Position numbers and translations under genes: made by a program. Under the pieces are notes generated by a model. The model searched no databases and was not told the DNA's origin. It worked only from the letters and a program-made list of their open reading frames with translations. Shown piece after piece: positions 52,874 to 63,411 of a DNA stretch of 64,000 bases (its first letter is position 1; each line of letters opens with the position of its first letter). The DNA lies in assembly GCA_951394045.1 (NCBI GenBank), contig OX595990.1:372001-436000 (forward strand), in the 5' to 3' direction. This DNA comes from Nitzschia sp. DOCU1 (Eukaryota > Bacillariophyta > Bacillariophyceae > Bacillariales > Bacillariaceae).

Positions 52874-53320
52874 ATTGGTGTTATGTAACGATGCTGGAGA
52901 GGTCTTCGGCAAATATTTGGCGGCAGCATATCATCATTCATGGTAATAAGTTTCCGCGATTGGAGATACTCGTATTGCACCATTCGTGCACCGGATCTGA
53001 GTTTGTAAATCGATTGCCCGCCCGGCGTGTCAATTCTGGCAGGCTTGATCATTGTATCAGATTGTTTGATCCGCTCATACAATGATGAATATGTTCATAA
53101 AACATTTAAAGATAGGAGAACTCAACTGAATAGTGGATATACGAAAGCTAATATATTTATTCATCACACGATTGGTCGTAGCATCTCGTATCTTTCTACG
53201 AACATCAGGGAAATCTCGAGTCACACAGAATTCGCCATTTCAACAAAAGCCACAACACACATGGTCGTCGGTGATTTTGATTTGTCAGGAAACCATTTGA
53301 AGTGGCGATAGCGGCCGGCA
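52874..53320. other. Divergent gap inside the transposon
   Basis: About 450 bp between the SANT-like gene (minus) and the accessory gene (plus); probably both promoters. The frames here have no support. Confidence 0.35.
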
Positions 53321-54866
53321 ATGAGGCCAATCGCACGAATGAACTTGCACGTTGGAACGTCTTGGCGGCAAGAAAATATGCAACAAAGATTGCCGACACA
53401 ACCCATCAACATGCCACGAAAAGCGACACAATTCCACAGCAACAAAAACAGTGTTTGCAACACTACAACACTCAGTCTGATTGATTACATCCTTTCAGGA
53501 GAGAATTTCGGATTAGCATCTTGGAAGAAAAGGAAAAGTATATCATTTCCCGAAGGAAACAAGCAAGTTCTCAACAAACTTGCAACACTTAAGAAGCTAC
53601 GTGAAGAAGACCCGCAGGCATTTGACGACCTTACCAACAAGCTTCGAAGCCGACTGATCCCGGACGACGACTCATCCACATCTTCAGAGGAGTCATCTTC
53701 ATTGTCTGAAAGCGACGACCCCCCTCATACACCAAGAAAAGTAACTTTCTCACCGGCAAGAGGAGCATCTCCCACAGTCAAATCTCCTACACCGAGCAAG
53801 AACAAACCAACGACCACACGCAAGATAGACAAAACGCCTACGATGACTACCGTGACAGCAACCATGGATGAAAGTATCGAATACACTGTGATTGATGTGG
53901 ATGTGGAGCATCCCGAAAAAAACCGAGAGTTCCTTGTTATCGACACCACTCGAATGCCGGGCGTCGATAAGAAATCATTCTACGATGGATACATCATCAT
54001 GCTCCAACAGTTTGATTTAGTCCGCTGGCTCTATGAGAACGAGATGATGGAATTTCTTGAGTCTCGTGTCGTTGAGCCAAACAAGCTTCTAGTCAAGGCC
54101 CCTTCCCTCCCCTACTCGCTCATTCACGACCGAGCCCAGACGAACAAGCAGGGTACACCCGACTATATTTGCCGGGCCTTTGACAACATCAGGCACATGT
54201 TTGCAGACAAGACAGAAGCACACAGGTTGTTTACTTACTACCTTCTTGTGTTTCCAAAGAACTTTGTTCTTTCGGCAAAAGTAATCTCAAAGAATGCTGG
54301 AGAGGAAGAGGAATTGCCATTCGCATTCCTCCAAATTGAGCATTCCTTGGTCGCATTCACTAATGCGAAGAATACTTTGCATTGGCCGACCTGGATTGTT
54401 GCCAGGACAGACATTGCAGCAAAGAAAGAGGGCGAAGTGGACAAGCATACAAAGAAGTCAAAGGCCTTAGCAGCTCTTGAGGCAGGCTTAAGCAGTATGT
54501 CTGTTTAGACGAGGGCACGTGTTGATTGTAAAATAGATATTATATCATTCTAACATGCAACGATTTCTGTTTTTTATAGTCGAAGCGAATGAGGATGAGC
54601 CCGATGCTGAAGAAGTTTCGGAGTATGAGGTCAACGAGGGTGCTCCGATGGAAGCAGAGGATGAGCAGCAGCCTGATGTCTCCACTTCTGGTGATGATCT
54701 TGATGAACTGTATTTCAGAATCGATGAAGCGGAGGTTGAATCTAGGCGCATGATTGCAGAGCGTGAACAGCTTTTGTTCGACATGGGAACAAATGATTCT
54801 ATAATGCATGACGAGACGGGACACTTGAAAAGGCAAGCGGAAGAAATGATTGATCCCGATCTCTAA
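53321..54866 (+). CDS. Spliced transposon accessory protein
   Basis: Two exons: 53321-54494 and 54580-54866, joined by an 85-bp intron with GTATGT donor, CTAAC branch site and TTTTATAG acceptor; 486 aa. The splice keeps one frame (SSxE becomes S-I-E-A-N-E-D-E). An ATG at 53411 is an alternative start. Residues about 45-85 include LIDYILSGENFGLASWKKRK and an EGNKQVLNKLATLKKLRE helix, followed by an acidic/Ser linker, then a compact region with EYTVIDVDVEHPEKNREFLVID, FYDGYIIMLQQFDLVRWLYEN and FTYYLLVFPKNFVLSAKVI. The C-terminal exon is acidic with a coiled-coil-like REQLLFDMG helix. Not recognised. Its place in the element suggests a role in transposition or host interaction. Confidence 0.65.
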
Positions 54867-55032
54867 TGGTGATCAATTACTAATAGCACTAGAGGTATAA
54901 TAGCAAACTGTTACTATCTAATGCTTCGACTACTAGCTTGTACCACTAGCCACCACATTGCGATTGAAATGGTCATTTCGATTCATAGACTAAGATAGAT
55001 ATATCATGAAGACAGTATTGGAGGAACAACTA

Positions 55033-56001
55033 TTATACCTTAAAGAGTGGACTACCATTGTCCAACTCGAACTGCACGATCACAGCACAAGCTTCAAATG
55101 CAGCCTTGTGTTGCATCATCCTGTTTTCTCCAGTTGATCTGAAATTTTCGTTCAAAATTTTGAACGCTTTCAAACGGCTATTTACAGTTTCATGACGAGC
55201 AAGAACCCGTCGCTTGAACTTTCTAACTTGCTTGGAATCAAAGACGTTCTTTGTCGTCGCCTTTTCTTTTTCTCCACGGTAGCCTTTGTCGCCAATCGAC
55301 ATTTTACCTGGCGGAATCCTTTCCTTCAAGCCACCAGGCTTTCGAAAGATGTTTACATCGGTCTGACCAGCAGGAAATGGGCCATTGATCCAACAAATTT
55401 GGTTTTGATGGATTGCTACTCCAAGCTCGTATGCCACACCGGCGCGGTTGAATTTTTTGGAATACCAAGTTGCCGACGGTGTCTTGCGGGGCTCCCAAAT
55501 TCGACAGTGGACCCCATCGACGCTGATGATAAACAGTTCATCATGATTTTCGTTGTCCTGTTCAAACAACCATTTAATCTATATGAAAGCACAAGGAAGT
55601 TAGAGAGGTAACATAGGAAAGTTCGTGGTTTGGGTGTGGGGCATTACCTTTCTTTCCTTTAAGGCCGCGACCGCAAAGGTGTATTTCCACACTCGCTTGA
55701 GTGCCGTCTTCTCGCACGAGTCATTGAATCCAGCAAGTTCAATCTTTGTAGGATACTTTTTTAAGAAGTAGAAAGCCTCCAAGAGATGGGAAGGGTCAGG
55801 ATTTGGGATTGCTAGGTCCCCAAGAGTAGGATCCTGAATGGCAAGGAACACTTGTTTTAAAGTCTTCGGGCAGGCGTAGTACTTATCCTTGAACCAGTCT
55901 CTTTTGGCACTTTTGTTGCCTTCAATCCTCTTCATGCTGAATCCAGCAAGTTGTAGGCCAACAAGAAGGAAATCTCTCTTCGAGAATGTCAACAATACCA
56001 T
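55033..56001 (-). CDS. PIF/Harbinger-like DDE transposase
   Basis: Two exons on the minus strand: 56001-55648 and 55578-55033, with a 69-bp intron (GTAATG donor, CATATAG acceptor, phase 0), giving 299 aa. The start is the first ATG (MVLLTFSKRDFLLVG); upstream codons reach only a GTG. The second exon holds the DDE endonuclease core: SVDGVHCRIWEPR (first Asp), GVAIHQNQICWINGPFPAGQTDVNIFR, SIGDKGYRG (second Asp) and RHETVNSRLKAFKIL (Glu). The catalytic triad looks complete and no stop interrupts it, so the gene may be active. It would cut and paste the surrounding element by binding the palindrome arrays at its ends, as inferred from the family. The N-terminal half (WFKDKYYACPKTLKQVF) is a likely helical DNA-binding region. 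Confidence 0.85.
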
Positions 56002-56280
56002 TTTGCTTTTGCTTGATTTGGCCTGAAATTTATGAGAAGAATCAAAGAAGAAGAGGTGATGGCCATCACACTCGGGACCGCTCGCCAACCTCGGCACGTT
56101 TCATCCATGATTGATTCAACGGGCCTGTCTACATTTCAATTCGTCTCATTTTTATCAAGACAAATTTGTTTCGAGAGGCGCCTTTAGTAAAGAATGGCCC
56201 TTGGCACTTTAAAGGCTTAAGAAATTTGAAGGGCATAAGGAATCGAAAAGAAAACGAAGAAAGTATCGGCTGTTAGATTT

Positions 56281-56425
56281 AATTGCAGACAATGTCTTCT
56301 TTTAAAGTTAAAAACAGACATTGTCTTCTTTTAGAGTTAAAATCAGACAGTGTCTGTTTTTAGATTTAAAAACAGACTGTGTCTGTTTTTAACTTTAAAA
56401 GAAGACATTGTCTGATTTTAGAATA
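56281..56425 (-). repeat. Right terminal palindrome array, five 29-bp units
   Basis: AGACANTGTCT-like palindromes start at 56287, 56316, 56345, 56374 and 56403, exactly 29 bp apart. The outer end is the inverted counterpart of the left array. Confidence 0.85.
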
Positions 56426-57189
56426 CGAGGTCGACTTTAGTTGCACGAACTTCAGGGAGTTCTTCCGAGGTCGATAGATTTGAAACGAACCCGACGTGCG
56501 CGCTCATTGCCGTTATGATAGAGCGAAGGTTGGAACAAAAGACATTATTCTGTTCGCCCCCTTAATTCTTTATCATATATATAAGCCCATATACCTCGTC
56601 TTGCAGCATTTCATTGTTTTTTGGAGGGTGGCTACCGTAGCGGCGCACAACGCAACCTTGGTTCGTGTTCATAATCGCCACTTTCATATGCCACTTTCAC
56701 GATTAAGCCCATGTCGTATAGCCCTGGGAACTTTTCCAATCACACAGTTCTGTATTTTGATGATTAAGATACTAAACAAAATTTGATCTTGGCATCCAAG
56801 TCATGATAGTGCGTGATATTTCTATCGCCCCAAAAGGTTAACATAGGCAATATTATTGGAATGAAGAACAATACCAATGATAAAATAGCACGTTTTTTGT
56901 ATTGCCCCTCATTAATCGCGACTGAACTCTATCGGATAGTTCAACAGCACCGACCGTGGCCTCGCCCGTTTACATTCTTCCCAAAGCTACCGGTAGGGAA
57001 ATGCGTGGAATTACTGCGGGCGCCGACGTCGGCCTTCGGAGATAGAGCATTAGAATTCTTCTCAAGAGAGAATTGGCTACTTGCGCTTAATTGTTGCCAC
57101 AAGATCTGTGTCTATCTCTCCGAACAACTCTCATCCATTCATCAATTCAATAGCGTGATCTTTCGAAAGTAGTTGGAATAAAGCCCAGA
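56426..57189. other. Intergenic right of the transposon
   Basis: Contains CTACCGGTAG at 56988-56997. A frame at 56813-57172 has no motif. It is presumably the upstream region of the large Ser-rich gene. Confidence 0.4.
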
Positions 57190-60100
57190 ATGGTGGAAGC
57201 TGATTTAGGAGAAAGTCGTTCCAAACAACTCTTACGGAGCAACCAACAGCCACCACGACATGGTCGTCAGCCTCAGCATGAGCAGCAACAACAACAGCGT
57301 CCCCATCGAAGATCGACTACGAGAAGTAGCTGGATGCGAACGGAAAATCGTCAAAGCAAAACAACAACGGCATCAAGTGGAGAGGGACGAAAAGTCCAGG
57401 CTGGTAGCTCTTCGCTAGACGATGCTTCTGGGGTTAAGGATCCTCGAGGCATTCAATCCGAGCCTTCGGTTGACTCGTCGGATATGTCTTCACAGCCGCA
57501 ACGTCGCAGACGCTCATCAAGAGCTAGAAGGGACAAGGAGCTAGAAGAACACCACGAAGAGCAAGTAGGGCAAGTGTCAAAGTTTGAGAGCCGAAGGAAT
57601 TCAGATGCGTCAGGAACGGAACCGTTATCTGCCAGCATGGATACGCAGGATAGGGGACTGCAACAGGGGGGCTTGCATTCGTTTCTGCAGGAAGAAAAAG
57701 AGACTTTGTTTCGTGGTGGAAAGGAAGGATGTGATGCTTCCTCTGGTTCCAGCACTATTCGCCATGACAACAAGGGCTTGCTATCAGTCAGGGAGTCGAG
57801 TAACAAAAACGAACATGATTCCAAAATAGCATCACGGCCGAGCATTCCTGAATCAGCAGTCGCCTCCTCTAGTAGGAATCAATCGATTGGGGGGTCAGTG
57901 CAGAAAAAAGATGGGGTATCCGACCCGTTGGAAGATCTTAACTGTGGTTCACGGCCGGCAGTTGCTGCTCTATGCCAGGGGTCTTCGAGTGACGATGAAT
58001 GTTCCCAGCGCTCCAGGGCTACTAGTGTCGCTGCTACACATACCTCAATGCCCTCCCTAGCGTCGGCTTGCTCTTCCTCATCATCGGCATCCTTTGCTGA
58101 ATCCTCGTGGTCAGAGAGCGTCGACGAGGCATCTAGTGGTCGGAATGCTAGGCTATGGAAAAAGGTATCCTCCTCGCTCTCCCTCTCGAGCAACGCAGAC
58201 TTGCCGTCGCTGTCATCCTATTCGCCGTCTAACTCGACCGAAGACGAGTTTGCGTCGATTTCCGGCTCTAGCGCTTCGCCCCGGAATACTAAAGGCGGCT
58301 CTGCGGCCTCTATGCCTTCCCTAGCTTCCCTTTCTTCGTCGGATATTACGTCATCGTCGAGTCTAGCCAGCTCCGCTTTACGCAAAGGAGGCAAAGTTGC
58401 TATCCCCAAAGTCCATGTGATTCCTGAAGAGCCAAACGAGAGCGCATCCTCCTTTTTATCTTTGACACTCGATGTGGACGTGCAGCAGCCCATGTCAGAG
58501 TTAACAATGGCGTGCAGTGCTTCTAGATTCTCCGAGGATGGCTCCACGAATTCTTTCGTCAACATGCAACAAGAAGCTGCACCTAGCAGTCGCAACCTGG
58601 TCGAACGCTCCCACACATCGTCATCAGACAGCACCAAGGAAGATCAAATGACGATCGAACGAAATTACTCGACCACTTCGTCATCAATGGGTGTCTCTTT
58701 GTCGGAAAATAATGACAGCAAAACCTCCTTCTCCAACAGTCACTCATCCCTACCAAAGGGTCGGCGTATCATCGCTTCATCCCTCCACAATTCAAATCGA
58801 ACGTTGTCTCCGGGAGATTCAAGGCATAGCTACAAATCGTTACTTGGTCAACACTTTATCAGCAGTCCTGATTTGTATGCCTCCCAAGATCTTAAGAGTT
58901 TCGTGGACTCGGGGTCCATGGCTTATTCTGAGCCGTCTGAGAAATCAGGCGCATCTTCAAGGGCTGGACAACGAAGCCGTATTGTTGAAGGAGGGTCGGC
59001 TGCATTTTTCACTTTGCCAGAGTCTCCGTCGCGGCGCTCTCACAAAAAGCCCAAGCCGGCTCCCTATGACGGGGCGTTGTTGCTCTTGGTGGAGTCCATG
59101 CATGGTTCTGGAAGCACAGTTGAGCATTTCAATGAATCCCTCTCTTCTTTTCAAACGTTTGGCTACGATTCACGTCGAAGCTTTGCCAGTGGTTCCTCTG
59201 CAAGCAAGCATTCTCGAAGCAGCAGCCCTGTTAGCGTACCAAGAAGCCCCTATAAAAAATTGGGGAAGGGAGGTTTGGATACCACCAAAGAATTGGGTCG
59301 ACACGTGCTGGCATCCGTCCCTGGGAATCGGGCTTCGGGCTATGTGTCCTCTGGCTCTAGTAGTGCATCGAGCAATGCAAACGAGGACGCATTGTTGAAC
59401 CAAGTGGACTCGGGCGCCAATGCTATGCAAGTGCTCCAGCGCACGGTTGGTTCTAAAAGCTCCCCCGTCTCGGGACACAAAGCTCTAAGGCGGCAAACGA
59501 CCAATGGTTCTGTCAGTAGTGCTGGGAGTGAGTCGTCCCCGGGAGAAAGACATGGCGTGCGCCCACCCCACAAGCAACCTCGCAGGCATTCAGTCGGGAG
59601 TCCCATTCCTTCGAGAGTCGACACGTCTCCCAAGCGACGTGAGTCTGCAGGAAGCGCCGGAAGGAGCTCCAAGCACTCTCCCCGTCCCAACGAGCCGATT
59701 CCAAAGCACCGGAATTCAATTTATCACCAGGTAACTGAAAAAATGGAGCGTGGTGACACGGGCTACTTTTCGGCGGCATCATCGACATCCAGCAGAAGTA
59801 CTGCTCCTAGCTTCGACATTGAGCAGGCAAAGGAAATGATCGAAAAATCTTATGCAGAATCGTCGGTGACCCTCCATCCAGGCAACCGAAGTGCAAGTCC
59901 GTTGGCATCCACCCGAAAGTTACGAACCGAGGATTTGGAACGAATGCGGTATTCAGCACCTCCCCGGCTGGGTCGAATTCGATCTCCTCACCGCCGTATG
60001 ATCCATATTTTGCACCACTTTGAGCATGATCGATCACAACGATCAGCTCCATCCAATAATCGCATGTCTTTGAGTCAGCGCAGTCAGCGCTCGACGAGCG

Positions 60101-61536
60101 TTCGGGGGGAGACCTACAAGGTGGTGGATCGGCTTTCAGTGGATGATCTCGACGATTTTCCAGCGAACGGAAGCTCCTTACCGCCACGGTCGCCTGGTAG
60201 CCCCAGCATTAAGTCACTACAGGGAGGACAACCCTCCGCAGATCCCAGGGCAAAGACTATTCGGCGAGGAAATAGGACAGTTGATCTCCTCTCCGGGATT
60301 GCGGAAATCAAACAAGGTCGTCGGCGCTCCTGGACTAGTTCTGCGTCGGAACGCCGCTACCGCATTGTTGGATTGCCTCCTTTTGTAGAGGACAACGAAG
60401 ATGATTCAGTTTCCTCAGGATCTTCCTCGGACATGTCGCAGGATGATCCATACCTCCAGCCCGTTTTGAACGCTTCTCAAAAGTCCTACGGGGATTCGGT
60501 TGGTCGCATGTCTTGGAAATTCGACAACAGCGAATCCAGTCATATGACGATGCCTTCGGCTGGCATGAACACTAGCCCATTGCCCCCTCGGCATCGGCAT
60601 CGCCCGTCGCTCAAGCCCGTACCATCGGATCACTCCATGTCATCCATATCCCACATGACTGGTGAGTCCAGCCAGACTCATAGTCACAGCAGCATGGCTA
60701 TTGCAGACCTCGAGCCATTGACCCGCATTGACCGCGCCTTCTCCATCAAAGCGGATAAGGAATGTCTCGACTCGGACCCAGCTCAAGATCAGTCCAATGT
60801 CAGCACGTTTGCTCGCGTGAATAGCCTTTTCAGTGCAACCAGCGGAGTTTCCAACACGACCTACGACCTTCAACCAGTCCACTTGCGCATTCCATCCTCG
60901 CATTCGCCGTCGACTCATCCTTCCAGTAGTACTTCTACTGTCAGCATTGCTCGCATCACTAGTATGGTCAGTGCAACAAGCGGAATTTCCAACTTGTCAT
61001 ACGACCTTCAGCCATTCCACTTGCCCATTCCTACGTCGCATTCGCCGTCGACTCAACCTTCCAGTACTACTTCCGGCAGCATGCCGAACACGAGCCACGC
61101 CAATGAGAGCCGTTGGGGCCCCCAACTTCCGCTCGCCCCACCCGTATATCGAATCGACAGTCGGGCTAGTGCCAAGACGGCAAGCTCCGAAGTGACTTGT
61201 GAAATCCCCGCATTTCCACAGCATGGAAGTGAATTGCGAGATGATTCTTCGGTCATCTCTGCATCATCGTCAGATTCCAGTTTTGCTCGCCATGCCAAAA
61301 GTGCGGGTATCGATTGTTGTACCCCCCAACAAAATCGTCAAGAAACTCTATCCTTTGACGCGCCATGTTTTATTGCTGGAGCTCCTTCCGAGGTTGTTAC
61401 TAATGCTCCTGCTGCTATGTCCCGTCTCGCGTCAGCACCGCCGTCACCAGGTTCTCAAGGTATCTGGGAAAAACTTCGTTTGGAGAAAGAGAGACAAGAA
61501 AAGCTACGAAAAAAGTTGCACATGGCTCCGACATAA
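57190..61536 (+). CDS. Large Ser-rich disordered protein
   Basis: 1448 aa, ATG start, single exon. Not recognised. Nearly the whole length is Ser/Pro/Arg-rich and predicted disordered, with poly-Gln near residues 30-38 and repeated MPSLAS and SSASS segments. One region is duplicated in tandem: SLFSATSGVSNTTYDLQPVH and SMVSATSGISNLSYDLQPFH, each followed by a SHSPST(H/Q)PSS stretch (about residues 1207-1297). The C-terminus has a charged helix, WEKLRLEKERQEKLRKKL. There is no membrane or signal segment. A phosphorylated scaffold or cytoskeletal linker is possible, from composition only. Confidence 0.75.
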   Translation: MVEADLGESRSKQLLRSNQQPPRHGRQPQHEQQQQQRPHRRSTTRSSWMRTENRQSKTTTASSGEGRKVQAGSSSLDDASGVKDPRGIQSEPSVDSSDMSSQPQRRRRSSRARRDKELEEHHEEQVGQVSKFESRRNSDASGTEPLSASMDTQDRGLQQGGLHSFLQEEKETLFRGGKEGCDASSGSSTIRHDNKGLLSVRESSNKNEHDSKIASRPSIPESAVASSSRNQSIGGSVQKKDGVSDPLEDLNCGSRPAVAALCQGSSSDDECSQRSRATSVAATHTSMPSLASACSSSSSASFAESSWSESVDEASSGRNARLWKKVSSSLSLSSNADLPSLSSYSPSNSTEDEFASISGSSASPRNTKGGSAASMPSLASLSSSDITSSSSLASSALRKGGKVAIPKVHVIPEEPNESASSFLSLTLDVDVQQPMSELTMACSASRFSEDGSTNSFVNMQQEAAPSSRNLVERSHTSSSDSTKEDQMTIERNYSTTSSSMGVSLSENNDSKTSFSNSHSSLPKGRRIIASSLHNSNRTLSPGDSRHSYKSLLGQHFISSPDLYASQDLKSFVDSGSMAYSEPSEKSGASSRAGQRSRIVEGGSAAFFTLPESPSRRSHKKPKPAPYDGALLLLVESMHGSGSTVEHFNESLSSFQTFGYDSRRSFASGSSASKHSRSSSPVSVPRSPYKKLGKGGLDTTKELGRHVLASVPGNRASGYVSSGSSSASSNANEDALLNQVDSGANAMQVLQRTVGSKSSPVSGHKALRRQTTNGSVSSAGSESSPGERHGVRPPHKQPRRHSVGSPIPSRVDTSPKRRESAGSAGRSSKHSPRPNEPIPKHRNSIYHQVTEKMERGDTGYFSAASSTSSRSTAPSFDIEQAKEMIEKSYAESSVTLHPGNRSASPLASTRKLRTEDLERMRYSAPPRLGRIRSPHRRMIHILHHFEHDRSQRSAPSNNRMSLSQRSQRSTSVRGETYKVVDRLSVDDLDDFPANGSSLPPRSPGSPSIKSLQGGQPSADPRAKTIRRGNRTVDLLSGIAEIKQGRRRSWTSSASERRYRIVGLPPFVEDNEDDSVSSGSSSDMSQDDPYLQPVLNASQKSYGDSVGRMSWKFDNSESSHMTMPSAGMNTSPLPPRHRHRPSLKPVPSDHSMSSISHMTGESSQTHSHSSMAIADLEPLTRIDRAFSIKADKECLDSDPAQDQSNVSTFARVNSLFSATSGVSNTTYDLQPVHLRIPSSHSPSTHPSSSTSTVSIARITSMVSATSGISNLSYDLQPFHLPIPTSHSPSTQPSSTTSGSMPNTSHANESRWGPQLPLAPPVYRIDSRASAKTASSEVTCEIPAFPQHGSELRDDSSVISASSSDSSFARHAKSAGIDCCTPQQNRQETLSFDAPCFIAGAPSEVVTNAPAAMSRLASAPPSPGSQGIWEKLRLEKERQEKLRKKLHMAPT

Positions 61537-61798
61537 AGCTAGCAACCGCATTATCGCAACTGGGTAACTGATAGTCCAATCCTATCGACAGCTAGCATGA
61601 ATCGTATTGCCTGCTTCCGTATCTATGTTTTCCCCACTTCAACACCAATCCCTCGTCCGTTTCTTTCATACAGACCGTTGACAAGCTTTCTTCTTCGTCT
61701 TCTTGCAACCCCTCGTCCGTTTCTTTTATACAGATCGTTGACGAGCTTTCTTCTTGTCTTCTCGCCCCCCAAAGAAAACTACTCCGTTGTCTTACTTA
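61537..61798. other. Convergent 3' flanks with direct repeat
   Basis: Two diverged copies of 'cccctcgtccgtttct..catacag.ccgttgac.agctttcttctt' lie at about 61651 and 61709, roughly 59 bp apart. Confidence 0.5.
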
Positions 61799-63313
61799 CT
61801 ACTGCACCCATGCATGTGCCATGATTCCTTGTTCCCGCAACTTGGAAAATAGTTGCATCGCTTCTTGAATGGTCCATCGTGGGGCAGTAGCAGCTGCTGG
61901 ATCGACTAGTCGCATCGCCTCTTGCTGTTGTTCACCTAGCGTTTCCTCATCATCTTCGTCGTCACGACCGTGGTGTCTTTTGGGAAAGTGTCGTGTCAAC
62001 ATTTTCTCCAATCGCGTATTTGATGATGATGCGATTCGTGGTTCGTCTTCTGCCATGTAGACGATTGGATGAAAGAATAACCCATCGATCCGCTTGGCAG
62101 CAGCAGCATTGGATGACGATAACAGTTCTTGGATCAACTCCATTTCCTCGGAAGGATCCTCTTGTCCGCGAGGTGGAAAGTGCACCGTGACCAAGACTAG
62201 ATCTTCGGGTGACGTATTGCCAGCGATCCAATCCCAAGGATAGTTAGAACGTCCAGTTTTCCCCTTGAATGTAAATCCATCTGTCTTCTTTTGAGTATCC
62301 TTCCTATCCACTCGAAAAATGCGAGAAATCCAATCGGTATCCTTTTTGCCTGGATGAGACGTATCAAAAATGGTAATTTGATCGACGGGAAATCCAAAGT
62401 TTTGATACAATTGCACCAAGGACTCGGCGGCCGACAATTCTTGTCGTTTTCGACTTTGCCACTTGGACAAGACTTTGTATCCTATATCGACCAATATGAT
62501 TTTGGAGGTTGCCTGGATCCGTCGACAAGTCGACAGGAAATCATGCACCAAAAAGTCCAAATCGTGTCCTTCTCCCGTGTTTTTTCGGGTGCTGCTGCGT
62601 CGAATCTTGCGCTTCTTCTTCCTTTTCTCATTACAAATCTGCGACACGCTCCCAAAGGGTGGATAAATCGGTTCCAACAGTCCCTGCGGACTTCGTGCCA
62701 AGGATCCGCTCGCAAATACGGCACCTAATCCTTGTGGATGGACTTGGAGAGACTGACAAATCTCCTCGTGCCTCGTGGCATTCGTGCTGTGGTGCCGTAT
62801 ATCTGGCACCGGAGATCCTGGGTGTTGATTCAACAAGGCATTGTACAAATCCATTTCCGGTAAAAATCGTTCCACGAATCCTCCATAAATCGTTCGGGAC
62901 GAAGGTTTCAGGAGCGTACATCCTCTGGCGGCAGCAGAGCCAGCCCCCAGTCGACTGTACTTTAACTGAACGGCATGTTCAATCGTATAGCGTTCAATGC
63001 GAGAGTAGCTATAAAAGCTGTTGAGTTTGTACTGATAGGGGGCTTGTCGTGGCAAGTGAATGATAGTATCGTCAATGATCAGAACATTATCCTTATCCCT
63101 GGGGGGTGGATGCAGCGCACGATAGACCGACCCCAGGAATAACAAGGCCATCAAGGCGGAATTCCAGGATACTCGACCAGTAAGACTACTACTCGTACTA
63201 GCATTAAGAGCATTGCGAGGACTGTTCAAGGGAGGAAACAACATGGTGACGACACTACTAGTGTTGTTCGAGATGAAATGATGTAGTAATGTGCACATTT
63301 CTTCTTCCGCCAT
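61799..63313 (-). CDS. Unknown type II membrane protein
   Basis: 504 aa from the ATG at 63313 (upstream codons reach a TTG at 63421). A short cytosolic start is followed by a membrane segment at about residues 52-66 (ALMALLFLGSVYRAL), giving a likely Golgi or ER type II protein. The luminal part contains IIDDTIIHLP, YTIEHAVQLKYSRLGAGSAAARGC, a Lys-rich insert (EKRKKKRKIRRSSTRKN), KIILVDIGYKVLSKW, DQITIFDTSHPG and DLVLVTVHFPPRG. The VDIG and alternating strand pattern could belong to a Rossmann-like transferase, but I do not recognise it and assign no activity. The acidic DDEDDEETLGEQQQE loop near the C-terminus is disordered. Confidence 0.65.
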   Translation of the reverse strand: MAEEEMCTLLHHFISNNTSSVVTMLFPPLNSPRNALNASTSSSLTGRVSWNSALMALLFLGSVYRALHPPPRDKDNVLIIDDTIIHLPRQAPYQYKLNSFYSYSRIERYTIEHAVQLKYSRLGAGSAAARGCTLLKPSSRTIYGGFVERFLPEMDLYNALLNQHPGSPVPDIRHHSTNATRHEEICQSLQVHPQGLGAVFASGSLARSPQGLLEPIYPPFGSVSQICNEKRKKKRKIRRSSTRKNTGEGHDLDFLVHDFLSTCRRIQATSKIILVDIGYKVLSKWQSRKRQELSAAESLVQLYQNFGFPVDQITIFDTSHPGKKDTDWISRIFRVDRKDTQKKTDGFTFKGKTGRSNYPWDWIAGNTSPEDLVLVTVHFPPRGQEDPSEEMELIQELLSSSNAAAAKRIDGLFFHPIVYMAEDEPRIASSSNTRLEKMLTRHFPKRHHGRDDEDDEETLGEQQQEAMRLVDPAAATAPRWTIQEAMQLFSKLREQGIMAHAWVQ

Positions 63314-63411
63314 GGTCGTCGCCCGGGGGCACGCTTTCACGACTTGCGGAGTTTTCGTGTGACTCCTCCCTCCGCCAATGACAGTGAAGTCAAAGTGGTC
63401 GAACGAATAGT

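Larger units (their letters stand above)
50882..56425. mobile_element. PIF/Harbinger-like DNA transposon, about 5.5 kb
   Basis: The outermost 45 bp on the left (from 50882) and right (ending 56425) are inverted repeats of each other with about four mismatches, and both continue inward as arrays of AGACANTGTCT palindromes every 29-30 bp. Inside lie a spliced DDE transposase (minus strand, near the right end), a possible SANT/Myb-like gene, a spliced accessory gene and a small unknown gene. Harbinger elements normally pair a DDE transposase with a SANT/Myb-like protein and make 3-bp target duplications; I could not identify the target duplication, so the exact ends are provisional. Confidence 0.75.

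Noticed and set aside
58691..59398. 235-codon plus-strand frame within the Ser-rich gene
   Set aside because: Shadow of the longer open frame; no motif of its own.
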